Source of the DNA: Arthrobacter sp. ISL-48
GTDB lineage: Bacteria > Actinomycetota > Actinomycetes > Actinomycetales > Micrococcaceae
Direction of reading: 5' to 3'
NCBI RefSeq assembly: GCF_018613805.1
Contig: NZ_JAGGPL010000003.1
Span: forward strand, 620,001 to 684,000
Length of the DNA: 64,000 nt
Below, in pieces: positions 17,165 through 25,837 of this stretch (positions are counted from its first letter, which is position 1; every line of letters begins with the position of its first letter). The notes below the pieces were generated by a model that was not told the DNA's origin, made no database searches, and saw nothing but the letters and a program-made list of their open reading frames with translations. The translations under genes were made by a program, and so were the position numbers.

Positions 17165-18157
17165 CTACTTCCGGCGCCCCTTGGCAAACAATTCAACCGG
17201 CAACCCGGCAACGAACTCCGCGAAGCAGGGCAGGGCGATGTCGCCGCTACGCAGTCCTGAAACAAGGACCCGTGACGTGTGCACCCAGCGGTGTCCGCTT
17301 TCGAATGCAGCGATGCCTCCGTCCAGCCCGGCAGTCCCCGGGGCAACGCGCTTCCGCAGGGCATCCGCCATGATCCTGCGCCAGCCAAAGCTCAGATCAT
17401 TTGCGGTCCTCAGCATGGCCAAGGGACTGCTGCTACCCTGAAACTTTCTGGACAGCGCTGCAACATTCTGGATTGACTTCGCAAGGCTCTTGCGTCCCCC
17501 CACCTCACCCAGCACGTTTCCGCCGTGCTGGACATAGTCCTGTACGACGTCGTCGATCACCCTCGTGCCGCCGGTCGCCTTGGCGCAAACCGCCAGCCAA
17601 TGATCGTGCACCTGAGAAATTGTATTGAGACGGGGGAATGGAAGGGCGAGTTCCAAGAGCTCCCTCCGGAACGCACTCAGACTGCCCGTCACCTGATTCT
17701 GGGCCAAGAGTGCATCCAACGCGACGTTCTTCCGCTGGGTTGATTCTGATACAACATCATTTTCCGGGAGTCTGACCACCCGGGCCTGGGCGGCCACCAG
17801 GCTCACATCATTAAGGTGTGGCAGCATCGTCTCAAGCTTGGCTGGATACCAGTCGTCATCCTGATCCGACAATGCCACCCAGGCAGCCTCGGTTGGAACG
17901 CACTGAAGAACCCGTTCAAAGTTGCCGTAGAACCCTAGCCGCTCCTCGTGGCCGATGACCACGAACCGTTCGTCACCGTCAATTTCCCTGGCCACGAAGT
18001 CCCGGACTTCGCTGAACCCGCCGTCTGCTGAAATGAGGCACTGAAAATCAGGATGCGTCTGGTTCTGGATGGATCGAAGCTGGGTCCGGAAGAGGTCCCA
18101 ATCAGGGTTGTATGCAGCCAGGGCTACCACCCCGAAGGAAGTCGAGTCAAAGGGCAT
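17165..18157 (-). CDS. GT2 family glycosyltransferase
   Basis: GT-A fold glycosyltransferase, 330 residues. The nucleotide-sugar domain covers about residues 8-230: VVALAAYNPDWDLFRTQLRS at the start, the metal-binding region WVALSDQDDDW (DxD), and a QVHDHW acceptor/catalytic stretch. No transmembrane helix; the C-terminal 100 residues are helical. The ALSDQDD start resembles rhamnosyltransferases, which fits the rml genes just upstream on the same strand, but substrate is not proven. Its 3' end meets the flippase gene tail-to-tail. Confidence 0.85.
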   Translation of the reverse strand: MPFDSTSFGVVALAAYNPDWDLFRTQLRSIQNQTHPDFQCLISADGGFSEVRDFVAREIDGDERFVVIGHEERLGFYGNFERVLQCVPTEAAWVALSDQDDDWYPAKLETMLPHLNDVSLVAAQARVVRLPENDVVSESTQRKNVALDALLAQNQVTGSLSAFRRELLELALPFPRLNTISQVHDHWLAVCAKATGGTRVIDDVVQDYVQHGGNVLGEVGGRKSLAKSIQNVAALSRKFQGSSSPLAMLRTANDLSFGWRRIMADALRKRVAPGTAGLDGGIAAFESGHRWVHTSRVLVSGLRSGDIALPCFAEFVAGLPVELFAKGRRK

Positions 18158-18168
18158 AGTCTGGCCTT

Positions 18169-19593
18169 TTACTCCGCCGCTGTCGGCGCACCCAGGTAGG
18201 ACTTAAGCGCTTCCTTGGCCGGCCGGGGCTTGAACCCTGACTCCTTGATCTTAGTCAGGTCAAGCACACTGTTCAGCGGCCGCGGCGCAGCAGCCTTGCC
18301 CCTGAAGTATTCTTCGGTGCTCACGCCGGTGACGGCGGACCTGGGCTGGCCGGAAAGCTCGTATACGTCCGCTGCGATGTCCGCCCAGGACTGCGGCTCG
18401 CCGTCGTTGCTGAGGTTATAAGTCCCGTACCCCGCGCCGGATTCCAGCAGGTGCTGGATCCCCGCCGCGATGTCTTCGGTGAAGCTGAGCCTGCCAACCT
18501 GATCATGGACGACAGCTGGCTCGATGCCGCGGCCGGCTAGCGATGACATGGTGCGGACGAAGTTGTTACCTTCGCCGATGACCCAGCTGGTGCGGATGAT
18601 GTAGTGCCGGGGAACGACGCTGACGACGGCGTCGCCGGCTGCCTTTGTCTGACCGTACACACCCAGCGGAGTAAATGGTTCGGCCTCGTCATGGCTCTCA
18701 CGGACGCCGTCGAAGACATAGTCGGAGGAGATGTGGACCAGCGTGAGGTCATGTTCGACGGCGGTTCGGGCGAGTCGTGCGACGCCAGAAACGTTCACTG
18801 CCCATGCGGCTGCCCGGCCCTCCGAAGACTCCGCGGTGTCAACACCGGTATAGGCGGCGGCGTTGACGATCGTCGAGTAGTTTTTCCAGTTCCGTTCCGT
18901 GAAAGATTCCTCGCTGCCCATGTCGAACCCGGCACGTCCTGCGAATTCGACGGTCGCGTCGCCGTCGTACTGTTCCCGGAGTGCCTTGCCCAACTGGCCA
19001 TCGGCGCCGACCACGAGGATCTTTTTGGCCGGCATCGGCACGACGTCCGCGAGGCGGGGGTGGGCCTTGTCCTTGTCCGAGAGCTCCGCGTTCTCCAGCG
19101 GGACAGGCCAGGCAATAGCCGCAGTCTCGTCTGCGAGGTTCAGGAAGGTGTACCGGCCCTGTGCATCTGCCGACCAATGGTCGTTGACCAGGTAGGTGTA
19201 GGCCGTGTTGTCTTCCAGCGTCTGGAACGCGTTGCCCACACCGCGGGGAATGAAAATAGCCTGACTCGGGTCAAGCACGGCAGTGAAGACGGCACCAAAG
19301 GAAGGACCTTCGCGCAGGTCCACCCAGGCACCGAAAATCTTGCCGGTGGCAATTGAAATGAACTTGTCCCAGGGTTCGGCGTGGATGCCGCGCGTGGTGC
19401 CGGCCTTTTCATTGAAGGAAATGTTGTTCTGCACGGGACGAAAGTCCGGCAGCCCAAGGGCAACCATTTTTTCGCGCTGCCAGTTTTCCTTGAACCAGCC
19501 ACGGTTATCTCCATGCACCGGAAGATCGTAGAGGACGACGCCGGGGATCGACGTTTCGTGGGCGGTCAGCTTCTTGGAGAACTCGATCGACAT
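18169..19593 (-). CDS. rmlC-rmlD: Fused dTDP-4-dehydrorhamnose 3,5-epimerase / reductase
   Basis: One 474-residue chain carries both last steps of dTDP-L-rhamnose synthesis. Residues 1-185 are an RmlC-like cupin (GTTRGIHAEPWDKF holds the catalytic His region, PRGVGNAFQTLE the second half). Residues 190-470 are RmlD: Rossmann motif VVGADGQLGKAL, SSDYVFDG, YGQTKAAGD (YxxxK) and RTSWVIGEGNNFV. The join is VPMPAKKILVVG. The fusion occurs in a number of actinobacteria and would channel the intermediate. It starts three bases after rmlB, so the two are one unit; rmlA is elsewhere (30.2 kb). RmlC uses RGIHAE where the classic motif is RGLHxQ. Confidence 0.94.
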   Translation of the reverse strand: MSIEFSKKLTAHETSIPGVVLYDLPVHGDNRGWFKENWQREKMVALGLPDFRPVQNNISFNEKAGTTRGIHAEPWDKFISIATGKIFGAWVDLREGPSFGAVFTAVLDPSQAIFIPRGVGNAFQTLEDNTAYTYLVNDHWSADAQGRYTFLNLADETAAIAWPVPLENAELSDKDKAHPRLADVVPMPAKKILVVGADGQLGKALREQYDGDATVEFAGRAGFDMGSEESFTERNWKNYSTIVNAAAYTGVDTAESSEGRAAAWAVNVSGVARLARTAVEHDLTLVHISSDYVFDGVRESHDEAEPFTPLGVYGQTKAAGDAVVSVVPRHYIIRTSWVIGEGNNFVRTMSSLAGRGIEPAVVHDQVGRLSFTEDIAAGIQHLLESGAGYGTYNLSNDGEPQSWADIAADVYELSGQPRSAVTGVSTEEYFRGKAAAPRPLNSVLDLTKIKESGFKPRPAKEALKSYLGAPTAAE

Positions 19594-19596
19594 CTT

Positions 19597-20604
<1,008 letters not shown>

Positions 20605-20626
20605 TTACCGGGTGTGCCAACGCCTT

Positions 20627-21406
20627 CTAATCAGTGCGACGCTGGAGCAGGAGCCGACGTGTGGCCAGGATCATGCACCTGGCCAACATGATCCGTGAAC
20701 GAACGATGACCGAAAGTGAACGCCAGCTCCGTGGGGTCGCATTCTCGTCGTGGATCCTTCGCAAGAGGGTGGATTCGTCCAAATGCTGAATAGACCGGCC
20801 GAGGTTCCCGCAGATCGCAAGCCAAAGGTCGTGCGATTCGTTGAGGTAGCCAGGCACGGGGGCAAATACCGGCAGGACCTGCCGGCGGAATCCCATGCAG
20901 CATCCGTAATAGGCCCGGTATCCGACGAGCACACCGAAAAGGTTGGCTGCGTGCCTTCGGCTGTCCTTGCTCCGTAGCCGCGGGATGTTCGGACGTGGGC
21001 CGTCCCCGAGGACGTCAAAGTTAGAGGCGACGACATCCGCTGAGCGCAGAGCCGAGACCATGAGCTCGAGTCTTCCCGGCATCCACACGTCGTCCTGATC
21101 TGCGAGAAGGATGAACCCCCCGTTGCAGGCAAGTATCGCCTGTTCGAAAGACTTTACGTAGCCCTTGTTGATCTTCGCCTCGAGCAGGCGGATGCGGCTG
21201 TCCTCGAAAGTCCTGATTTGGGCGACAGTGTCGTCCGGCGAGGCATCATCCACAATGACTACCTCGTCATCGGGACCGAGCTGGGCGAGGATCGAGTCAA
21301 GTTGTTCCTTGATGTACCGCGATCCGCGGTAGCTGGCCAGACAGACACTCACCCTGACCTCTTTGCCTCCACCGATGCCGGAGACTCCGTTCGGGTCGCT
21401 CTTCAA
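20627..21406 (-). CDS. GT2 family glycosyltransferase
   Basis: GT-A enzyme of 259 residues from a TTG at 21406 with AAGGA five bases upstream; a GTG at 21352 would be the alternative. VRVSVCLASYRGSRYIKEQL, VVIVDDASPDDT and the metal site LLADQDDVWMPGRLE are present; no membrane helix is clear. It resembles rhamnosyl- or other deoxyhexosyl-transferases of surface polymers. Same strand as rmlB, 31 bases upstream of it, and probably in that operon. Confidence 0.85.
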   Translation of the reverse strand: MKSDPNGVSGIGGGKEVRVSVCLASYRGSRYIKEQLDSILAQLGPDDEVVIVDDASPDDTVAQIRTFEDSRIRLLEAKINKGYVKSFEQAILACNGGFILLADQDDVWMPGRLELMVSALRSADVVASNFDVLGDGPRPNIPRLRSKDSRRHAANLFGVLVGYRAYYGCCMGFRRQVLPVFAPVPGYLNESHDLWLAICGNLGRSIQHLDESTLLRRIHDENATPRSWRSLSVIVRSRIMLARCMILATRRLLLQRRTD

Positions 21407-21595
21407 TCTGGTCCTTCCGCCTGGACAAGGTGGGCGCCGCCCCTCCTTGTGGATTTCTCGTGACCCGTCCCATCTTAGGCAATGCGTCAGCCCTTCACTC
21501 CGCAGCTCACGTGGCGCGCGGTGGGCCGGTGCGTGTACCCGGGCCGCAGGGGATGGCGGCCCACCCGGACTGAATGAACCCCGCCGGGGAATTGA

Positions 21596-21601
21596 TATAG
21601 T
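21596..21601 (+). promoter_or_regulatory. Possible -10 of the 21.6-25.7 kb operon
   Basis: TATAGT lies nine bases before the ATG at 21611 on the plus strand. If active, the RNA would start at or within a few bases of the ATG, i.e. (near-)leaderless, which is common in actinobacteria. No convincing -35 was found. Confidence 0.4.
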
Positions 21602-21610
21602 TTGGACACC

Positions 21611-22360
21611 ATGGAATCCTCCCCCAATCCGCGCGTTCTGGTGATAATGCCTGCCTGGAATGAATCAGAAGCTGTCGGAAACACCGTCAGGGAAGTCCTT
21701 AATGCAGACTCCCGGTACGACGTCGTCGTCGTCAACGACGGATCGACGGACGACACAGCAGATGTAGCTGCCAGTGCCGGGGCAACAGTGCTCAACCTGC
21801 CGTTCAATCTCGGCGTGGGCGGCGCCATGAGGGCAGGTTTCAAATATGCCCGGCGTTGCGGATACAGCCAGGTTATCCAGGTCGACTCCGACGGCCAGCA
21901 CGATCCACGGAGCATCGACGAAGTCCTCGCCGGACTGGCCCGGGCCGACATCTCAATCGGTGCAAGGTTCGCAGACCGCGGCGACTACAAGGTCACGGGT
22001 CCGAGAAAATGGGCGATGAATTTGCTCGCCAAGGTAATTTCTTCCCTGGCCAAGACGCGCCTGACCGATGTCACGAGCGGGTTCCGCGCAGCAAACGAGC
22101 GCGCTATGAACCAGTATTTGGACCACTATCCGGCGGAGTACCTCGGCGACACGATCGACTCCCTCGTCGTTGCCATCAGATCCGGCTGCACCGTCACACA
22201 AGTCCCGGTGGAAATGCGCGCCCGGCAAGGCGGAAAACCCAGCCATAATCCGGCCAAGGCCGCCATATATTTGGGAAGATCGGTGTTTGCCCTGCTGTTC
22301 GCCTTGACCCGAAAGCGGTCCAACCCCGCGGTACTGGCACCGCAAGCATCAGGAGCATAA
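21611..22360 (+). CDS. DPM1-like glycosyltransferase (polyprenyl-phosphate sugar synthase type)
   Basis: GT2 enzyme of 249 residues from ATG 21611 (TTG 21602 possible). Motifs: RVLVIMPAWNESEAVGNT, VVNDGSTDDTAD, VDSDGQHDP (DxD), GSGFR-like DVTSGFRAANE. It has the dolichyl/polyprenyl-phosphate mannose or glucose synthase layout without the C-terminal GtrA domain; GARFADRGDYKVTGPRKWAMN is the membrane-facing region. It probably makes a lipid-linked sugar donor used outside the membrane. It is directly followed by a DUF2304 gene (three-base gap), a common pairing. Confidence 0.85.
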   Translation: MESSPNPRVLVIMPAWNESEAVGNTVREVLNADSRYDVVVVNDGSTDDTADVAASAGATVLNLPFNLGVGGAMRAGFKYARRCGYSQVIQVDSDGQHDPRSIDEVLAGLARADISIGARFADRGDYKVTGPRKWAMNLLAKVISSLAKTRLTDVTSGFRAANERAMNQYLDHYPAEYLGDTIDSLVVAIRSGCTVTQVPVEMRARQGGKPSHNPAKAAIYLGRSVFALLFALTRKRSNPAVLAPQASGA

Positions 22361-22363
22361 GGA

Positions 22364-22807
22364 ATGGGAAATATCGCAGCGTTCCTCCTCGCCCTGGCCA
22401 TAGTTGGCCTGGTGGTGGAAATGCTCCGCCGGAAGAAGCTCAGGGAGAAGTACGCTGCACTCTGGCTGATCGTCGGAGTTGCCACCCTCATCCTGGCGGC
22501 CTTTCCACGGCTGCTTAACATAGTGGCCGAAGTCGTCGGTGTGCAGCTTCCCTCGAATCTGCTCTTCGCAATCAGCATCCTCATGCTGCTGGGCGTCTGC
22601 CTGCACCTCTCCTGGGAAATCTCCGTTGTCGAAGACGAGACGCGGACCCTGGCGGAGGAAGTGGCGATCCTGAGGGTGCAGGTTGAAGCGTTAGCTGCCC
22701 ATGCCACCACTGGTTCATCGATGCCCTCGGAGTCGTTAACGTCAAGTCCAAGCAAAGCGGACCCGCAGGCTTCGCAGCCCGATACACAACGCAAAGGTTT
22801 GGAATAA
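22364..22807 (+). CDS. DUF2304 membrane protein
   Basis: Protein of 147 residues with three hydrophobic helices (about 4-20, 32-55, 68-85), a basic loop VVEMLRRKKLREKYAALW typical of DUF2304, a coiled C-terminal stretch (TRTLAEEVAILRVQVEAL) and a Ser/Pro-rich tail. The family is of unknown mechanism but recurrently sits next to DPM1-like transferases, as here, so it may be its membrane partner or regulator (inference). Confidence 0.85.
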   Translation: MGNIAAFLLALAIVGLVVEMLRRKKLREKYAALWLIVGVATLILAAFPRLLNIVAEVVGVQLPSNLLFAISILMLLGVCLHLSWEISVVEDETRTLAEEVAILRVQVEALAAHATTGSSMPSESLTSSPSKADPQASQPDTQRKGLE

Positions 22808-22810
22808 GAG

Positions 22811-23698
22811 ATGCCACTGGATATATTCATTCCCTACTGGGGCGATCCGGGCTATATGAAGGAAACCGTCACCAGTGTCCTGGCCCAGGACAGCAGCGAC
22901 TGGCTGCTCACTGTGGTGGACGATGCCTATCCCAGCCATGAGATCAGGGACTTCATGGCAGGGATCGCCGATCCACGTGTCAAGTACGTCCGCAAGGAAG
23001 AGAACGCCGGCATAACAGAAAACTATCGGTCCTGTGTTGCCATGGCGACCGAGGAAGTCCTGGTCATCCTCGGATGCGACGACGTCTTGCTTCCCAACTA
23101 CGTCGCAACCATCCTCGACGCCCACAAGCGCTATCCCGATGCAGCGCTTATCCAGCCCGGCGTGCAGGTAATCGACGATAATGGCGAGGTTGCTTTTACG
23201 TTGGTGGATACGGTGAAACAAAAATTCATTAAGCCCCGCGGCCGGGGACGCCAGCTGGTGTCCGGGGAGGCCATTGCCGCCAACCTGATGCACGGAGACT
23301 GGCTGTACTGGCCTTCGCTTGCCTTCCGAACCCAGAATATCCGCAAAGTGGACTTCCGGGACGGTTTCCCCATCATCCAAGACCTCGCCCTGATCATGGA
23401 CATGATCTACAACGGAGATCAGCTCCTGGTTGAGCCGACTGTCTGCTTTCAGTACCGCCGGCACTCGAACAGCGCTTCGTCAGCAAAGCTTGTCGACGGC
23501 TCCCGGTTCGCCGGAGAGCGAGAGTACTTCGCCGTTGCCGCCGCGCAGGCAGAGGAACTGGGATGGAGCAGGGCCGCCCGGTCAGCACAGCTGAGGCTCA
23601 CGTCACGTGCACACGCGGCGTCCCTGCTGCCCAAAGCAATGCTCAGCAAGAACGCCCCTGCCGTCAAGGCCCTGGTCCGCCACACCTTCGGCAAGTAA
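22811..23698 (+). CDS. GT2 family glycosyltransferase
   Basis: GT-A enzyme of 295 residues. MPLDIFIPYWGDPGYMKETV, TVVDDAYPSHE, VILGCDDVLLPNYV (the GCDD motif in the DxD place) and the IQDLALIMDMI region are seen; no membrane helix. Starts three bases after the DUF2304 stop and continues the plus-strand operon 21.6-25.7 kb. Acceptor and donor unknown. Confidence 0.85.
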   Translation: MPLDIFIPYWGDPGYMKETVTSVLAQDSSDWLLTVVDDAYPSHEIRDFMAGIADPRVKYVRKEENAGITENYRSCVAMATEEVLVILGCDDVLLPNYVATILDAHKRYPDAALIQPGVQVIDDNGEVAFTLVDTVKQKFIKPRGRGRQLVSGEAIAANLMHGDWLYWPSLAFRTQNIRKVDFRDGFPIIQDLALIMDMIYNGDQLLVEPTVCFQYRRHSNSASSAKLVDGSRFAGEREYFAVAAAQAEELGWSRAARSAQLRLTSRAHAASLLPKAMLSKNAPAVKALVRHTFGK

Positions 23699-23723
23699 CG
23701 CCGTTCGCTACGAAAGGTCCCAA

Positions 23724-24818
23724 GTGACTTCCTCTTCAACTTCCGTCCGTCCCGGAGGCACCGTCCTGGTCACGGGCGGCGCCGGATTCATCGGCTGCGC
23801 CATCTCCGAGTCACTGGTCAGCGAGTTCGACCGCGTGGTTGTCGTCGACAATCTCCACCCACAGATCCATGCCACGGGAGAGCGTCCCGAGCAGTTGAAC
23901 CCCGCTGTCGAACTGGTCGTTGCGGACGTGACGGAAGCGCAGACCTGGGATGCCGTCTTCCAGGAGGTCAGTCCCGACGTCGTCATCCACCTGGCCGCCG
24001 AAACCGGAACCGGCCAGTCCCTGGAAGAGTCCACCCGGCACACGCACGTCAACGTCGTCGGAACCTCCCAACTTCTGGACGGCCTCAACCGGCACGGCAA
24101 GCTGCCCCGCCGGATTGTATTGTCCTCAAGCCGGGCTGTGTATGGCGAAGGCGCCTGGAAAGACGCCGACGGACGGGTCTTCTACCCGGGCCAGCGGACG
24201 AGCGAAACCCTCGACAAGGGCCAGTGGGATTTCCCCGGCGCCTCGCCGGTCGCCATGAAGGCATCTGAGACGTTCCCGGCGCCGGTGAGCGTCTACGGTG
24301 CCACGAAGCTTGCGCAGGAGCATGTCCTGCAGGCATGGGCCAAGTCATACGGAGTGGAGACTGTGATTCTCCGCCTGCAAAACGTGTATGGTCCAGGCCA
24401 GTCCCTGATCAACCCGTACACGGGCATCATGAGCCTCTTCTGCCGGATGGCCATGGGCGGCAAGTCCATCCCCCTCTACGAGGACGGCGAAGTGCGCCGC
24501 GACTTCATCCTGATCGACGATGTCGCCTCTGCCATCGTCGCCGGCGCTGTCTCCCCCACGGTCCAGGGCGAACCGATGGACATCGGATCGGGCGAGTTCC
24601 AGACCATCGGCACCGCCGCAAAGCTGATTGCTGAGCACTATAACGCACCCGAATCGCACGTGACGGGCCAGTACAGGCAGGGCGATGTGCGGCACGCATG
24701 GGCTGACATCACGGCCGCCGAGAAGGTGCTGGGCTGGACGCCGAAGTACAACCTGGCGCAGGGAATCGAACGGCTGGCAACGTGGATTGACGAGCAGCCA
24801 GACGTCAAGCCTGCCTGA
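23724..24818 (+). CDS. NAD-dependent sugar epimerase/dehydratase, possible dTDP-L-rhamnose 4-epimerase
   Basis: Extended SDR enzyme of 364 residues from the GTG at 23724 (AAAGG seven bases upstream; the earlier frame overlaps the previous gene and is not used). [43 protein letters not shown] and YGATKLAQEHVL (YxxxK) are intact. The layout resembles enzymes that epimerise dTDP-L-rhamnose at C4 to give dTDP-6-deoxy-L-talose; with a complete rml set nearby that product is plausible, but other 4-epimerases look similar. Confidence 0.82.
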   Translation: MTSSSTSVRPGGTVLVTGGAGFIGCAISESLVSEFDRVVVVDNLHPQIHATGERPEQLNPAVELVVADVTEAQTWDAVFQEVSPDVVIHLAAETGTGQSLEESTRHTHVNVVGTSQLLDGLNRHGKLPRRIVLSSSRAVYGEGAWKDADGRVFYPGQRTSETLDKGQWDFPGASPVAMKASETFPAPVSVYGATKLAQEHVLQAWAKSYGVETVILRLQNVYGPGQSLINPYTGIMSLFCRMAMGGKSIPLYEDGEVRRDFILIDDVASAIVAGAVSPTVQGEPMDIGSGEFQTIGTAAKLIAEHYNAPESHVTGQYRQGDVRHAWADITAAEKVLGWTPKYNLAQGIERLATWIDEQPDVKPA

Positions 24819-24830
24819 ACCGGCGAGCGA

Positions 24831-25730
24831 ATGACGTCCAAAACAACCACTGCCGTGGTTAGCCTGTTTAATGCCGACCAGCACGTCCTGGCCAACGCCG
24901 CCGCACTGCTGGCCCAGGTCAGCCACGTGGTGGTTGTCGACGACGGCAGTCCCCAGGACCCCGGGCCGGTGCTGTGCCAGCTCCAGAACCTGGGCTGCAC
25001 GGTCGAGCGGCTCCCGGAGAACTCGGGTATCGCTGCCGCGCTCAACGCCGGGATTGCGGTGGCGCTGGCGTCCGGAAACCGGCCGTCCTTTATCCTCACC
25101 ATGGATCAGGACAGCCTGCTCGACGGCGGTTATGTCGCCGCGCTGGAGGAAGCGGCACTGGCTGCCGAGCAGGCCGGAGTCAGGGTAGGCATGGTCGCCC
25201 CCGCCTCAATCAGGGGCCTTCCGACGCGGCGCGCCGGCGTCGTTAACGGTGTGCAGTTGGGGGGCGAGCCGATCCAGTCGGGGCTGCTTCTGCCCGTTGC
25301 CGTCATTGAGGAACTCGGAACACTCCAAAGCGATCTGTTCATCGACGGAGTTGACTCCGAGTACTACTTGAGATGCCTTTCCTCCGGATTCAACACGGTA
25401 ATTGCACCGGACGCCCGGCTGGACCATTCGCTGGGAACCATGACGCCAGCCCGGATTCTTGGGACGAACCTGGCGTTGGGGAAGCGGCCGTTAATGATCC
25501 GCACGGCTGCTTCATGGCGTTACTACTATCTGTTCAGGAACCGTATCCTGCTCGCGAAAACGTACGGGAGGAAGCACCCTTGGTGGACGATCAAAGGCGT
25601 TTTGGCCGACTATCGGCACCTCGTAATCGTGACGCTGTTTGCTCCCCCAAGATGGAGCCGAATTATTGCCGCGGCTGCTGGGATCGTGGACGGAGTAAGG
25701 GGCGCGCGGGGAAAGCGTCGGTCAACGTAA
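24831..25730 (+). CDS. GT2 family glycosyltransferase, rhamnosyltransferase-like
   Basis: GT-A enzyme of 299 residues. TAVVSLFNADQHVLANAAAL, VVVDDGSPQD, PENSGIAAALNAGI and LTMDQDSLLDGGYV match RfbF-type rhamnosyltransferases; FIDGVDSEYYLRC holds the catalytic acidic residues. A hydrophobic stretch near residues 245-260 may touch the membrane. Last gene of the 21.6-25.7 kb series. Confidence 0.87.
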   Translation: MTSKTTTAVVSLFNADQHVLANAAALLAQVSHVVVVDDGSPQDPGPVLCQLQNLGCTVERLPENSGIAAALNAGIAVALASGNRPSFILTMDQDSLLDGGYVAALEEAALAAEQAGVRVGMVAPASIRGLPTRRAGVVNGVQLGGEPIQSGLLLPVAVIEELGTLQSDLFIDGVDSEYYLRCLSSGFNTVIAPDARLDHSLGTMTPARILGTNLALGKRPLMIRTAASWRYYYLFRNRILLAKTYGRKHPWWTIKGVLADYRHLVIVTLFAPPRWSRIIAAAAGIVDGVRGARGKRRST

Positions 25731-25837
25731 CCCCGCCCGATCTGGACTAAACCAGAATCGACTATTTGTGGCGCCTGGGTGAGCGACCCGGTCCGCGATT
25801 TCTACTATAACTTTCATATGATTTGGGGACGAAGTCC

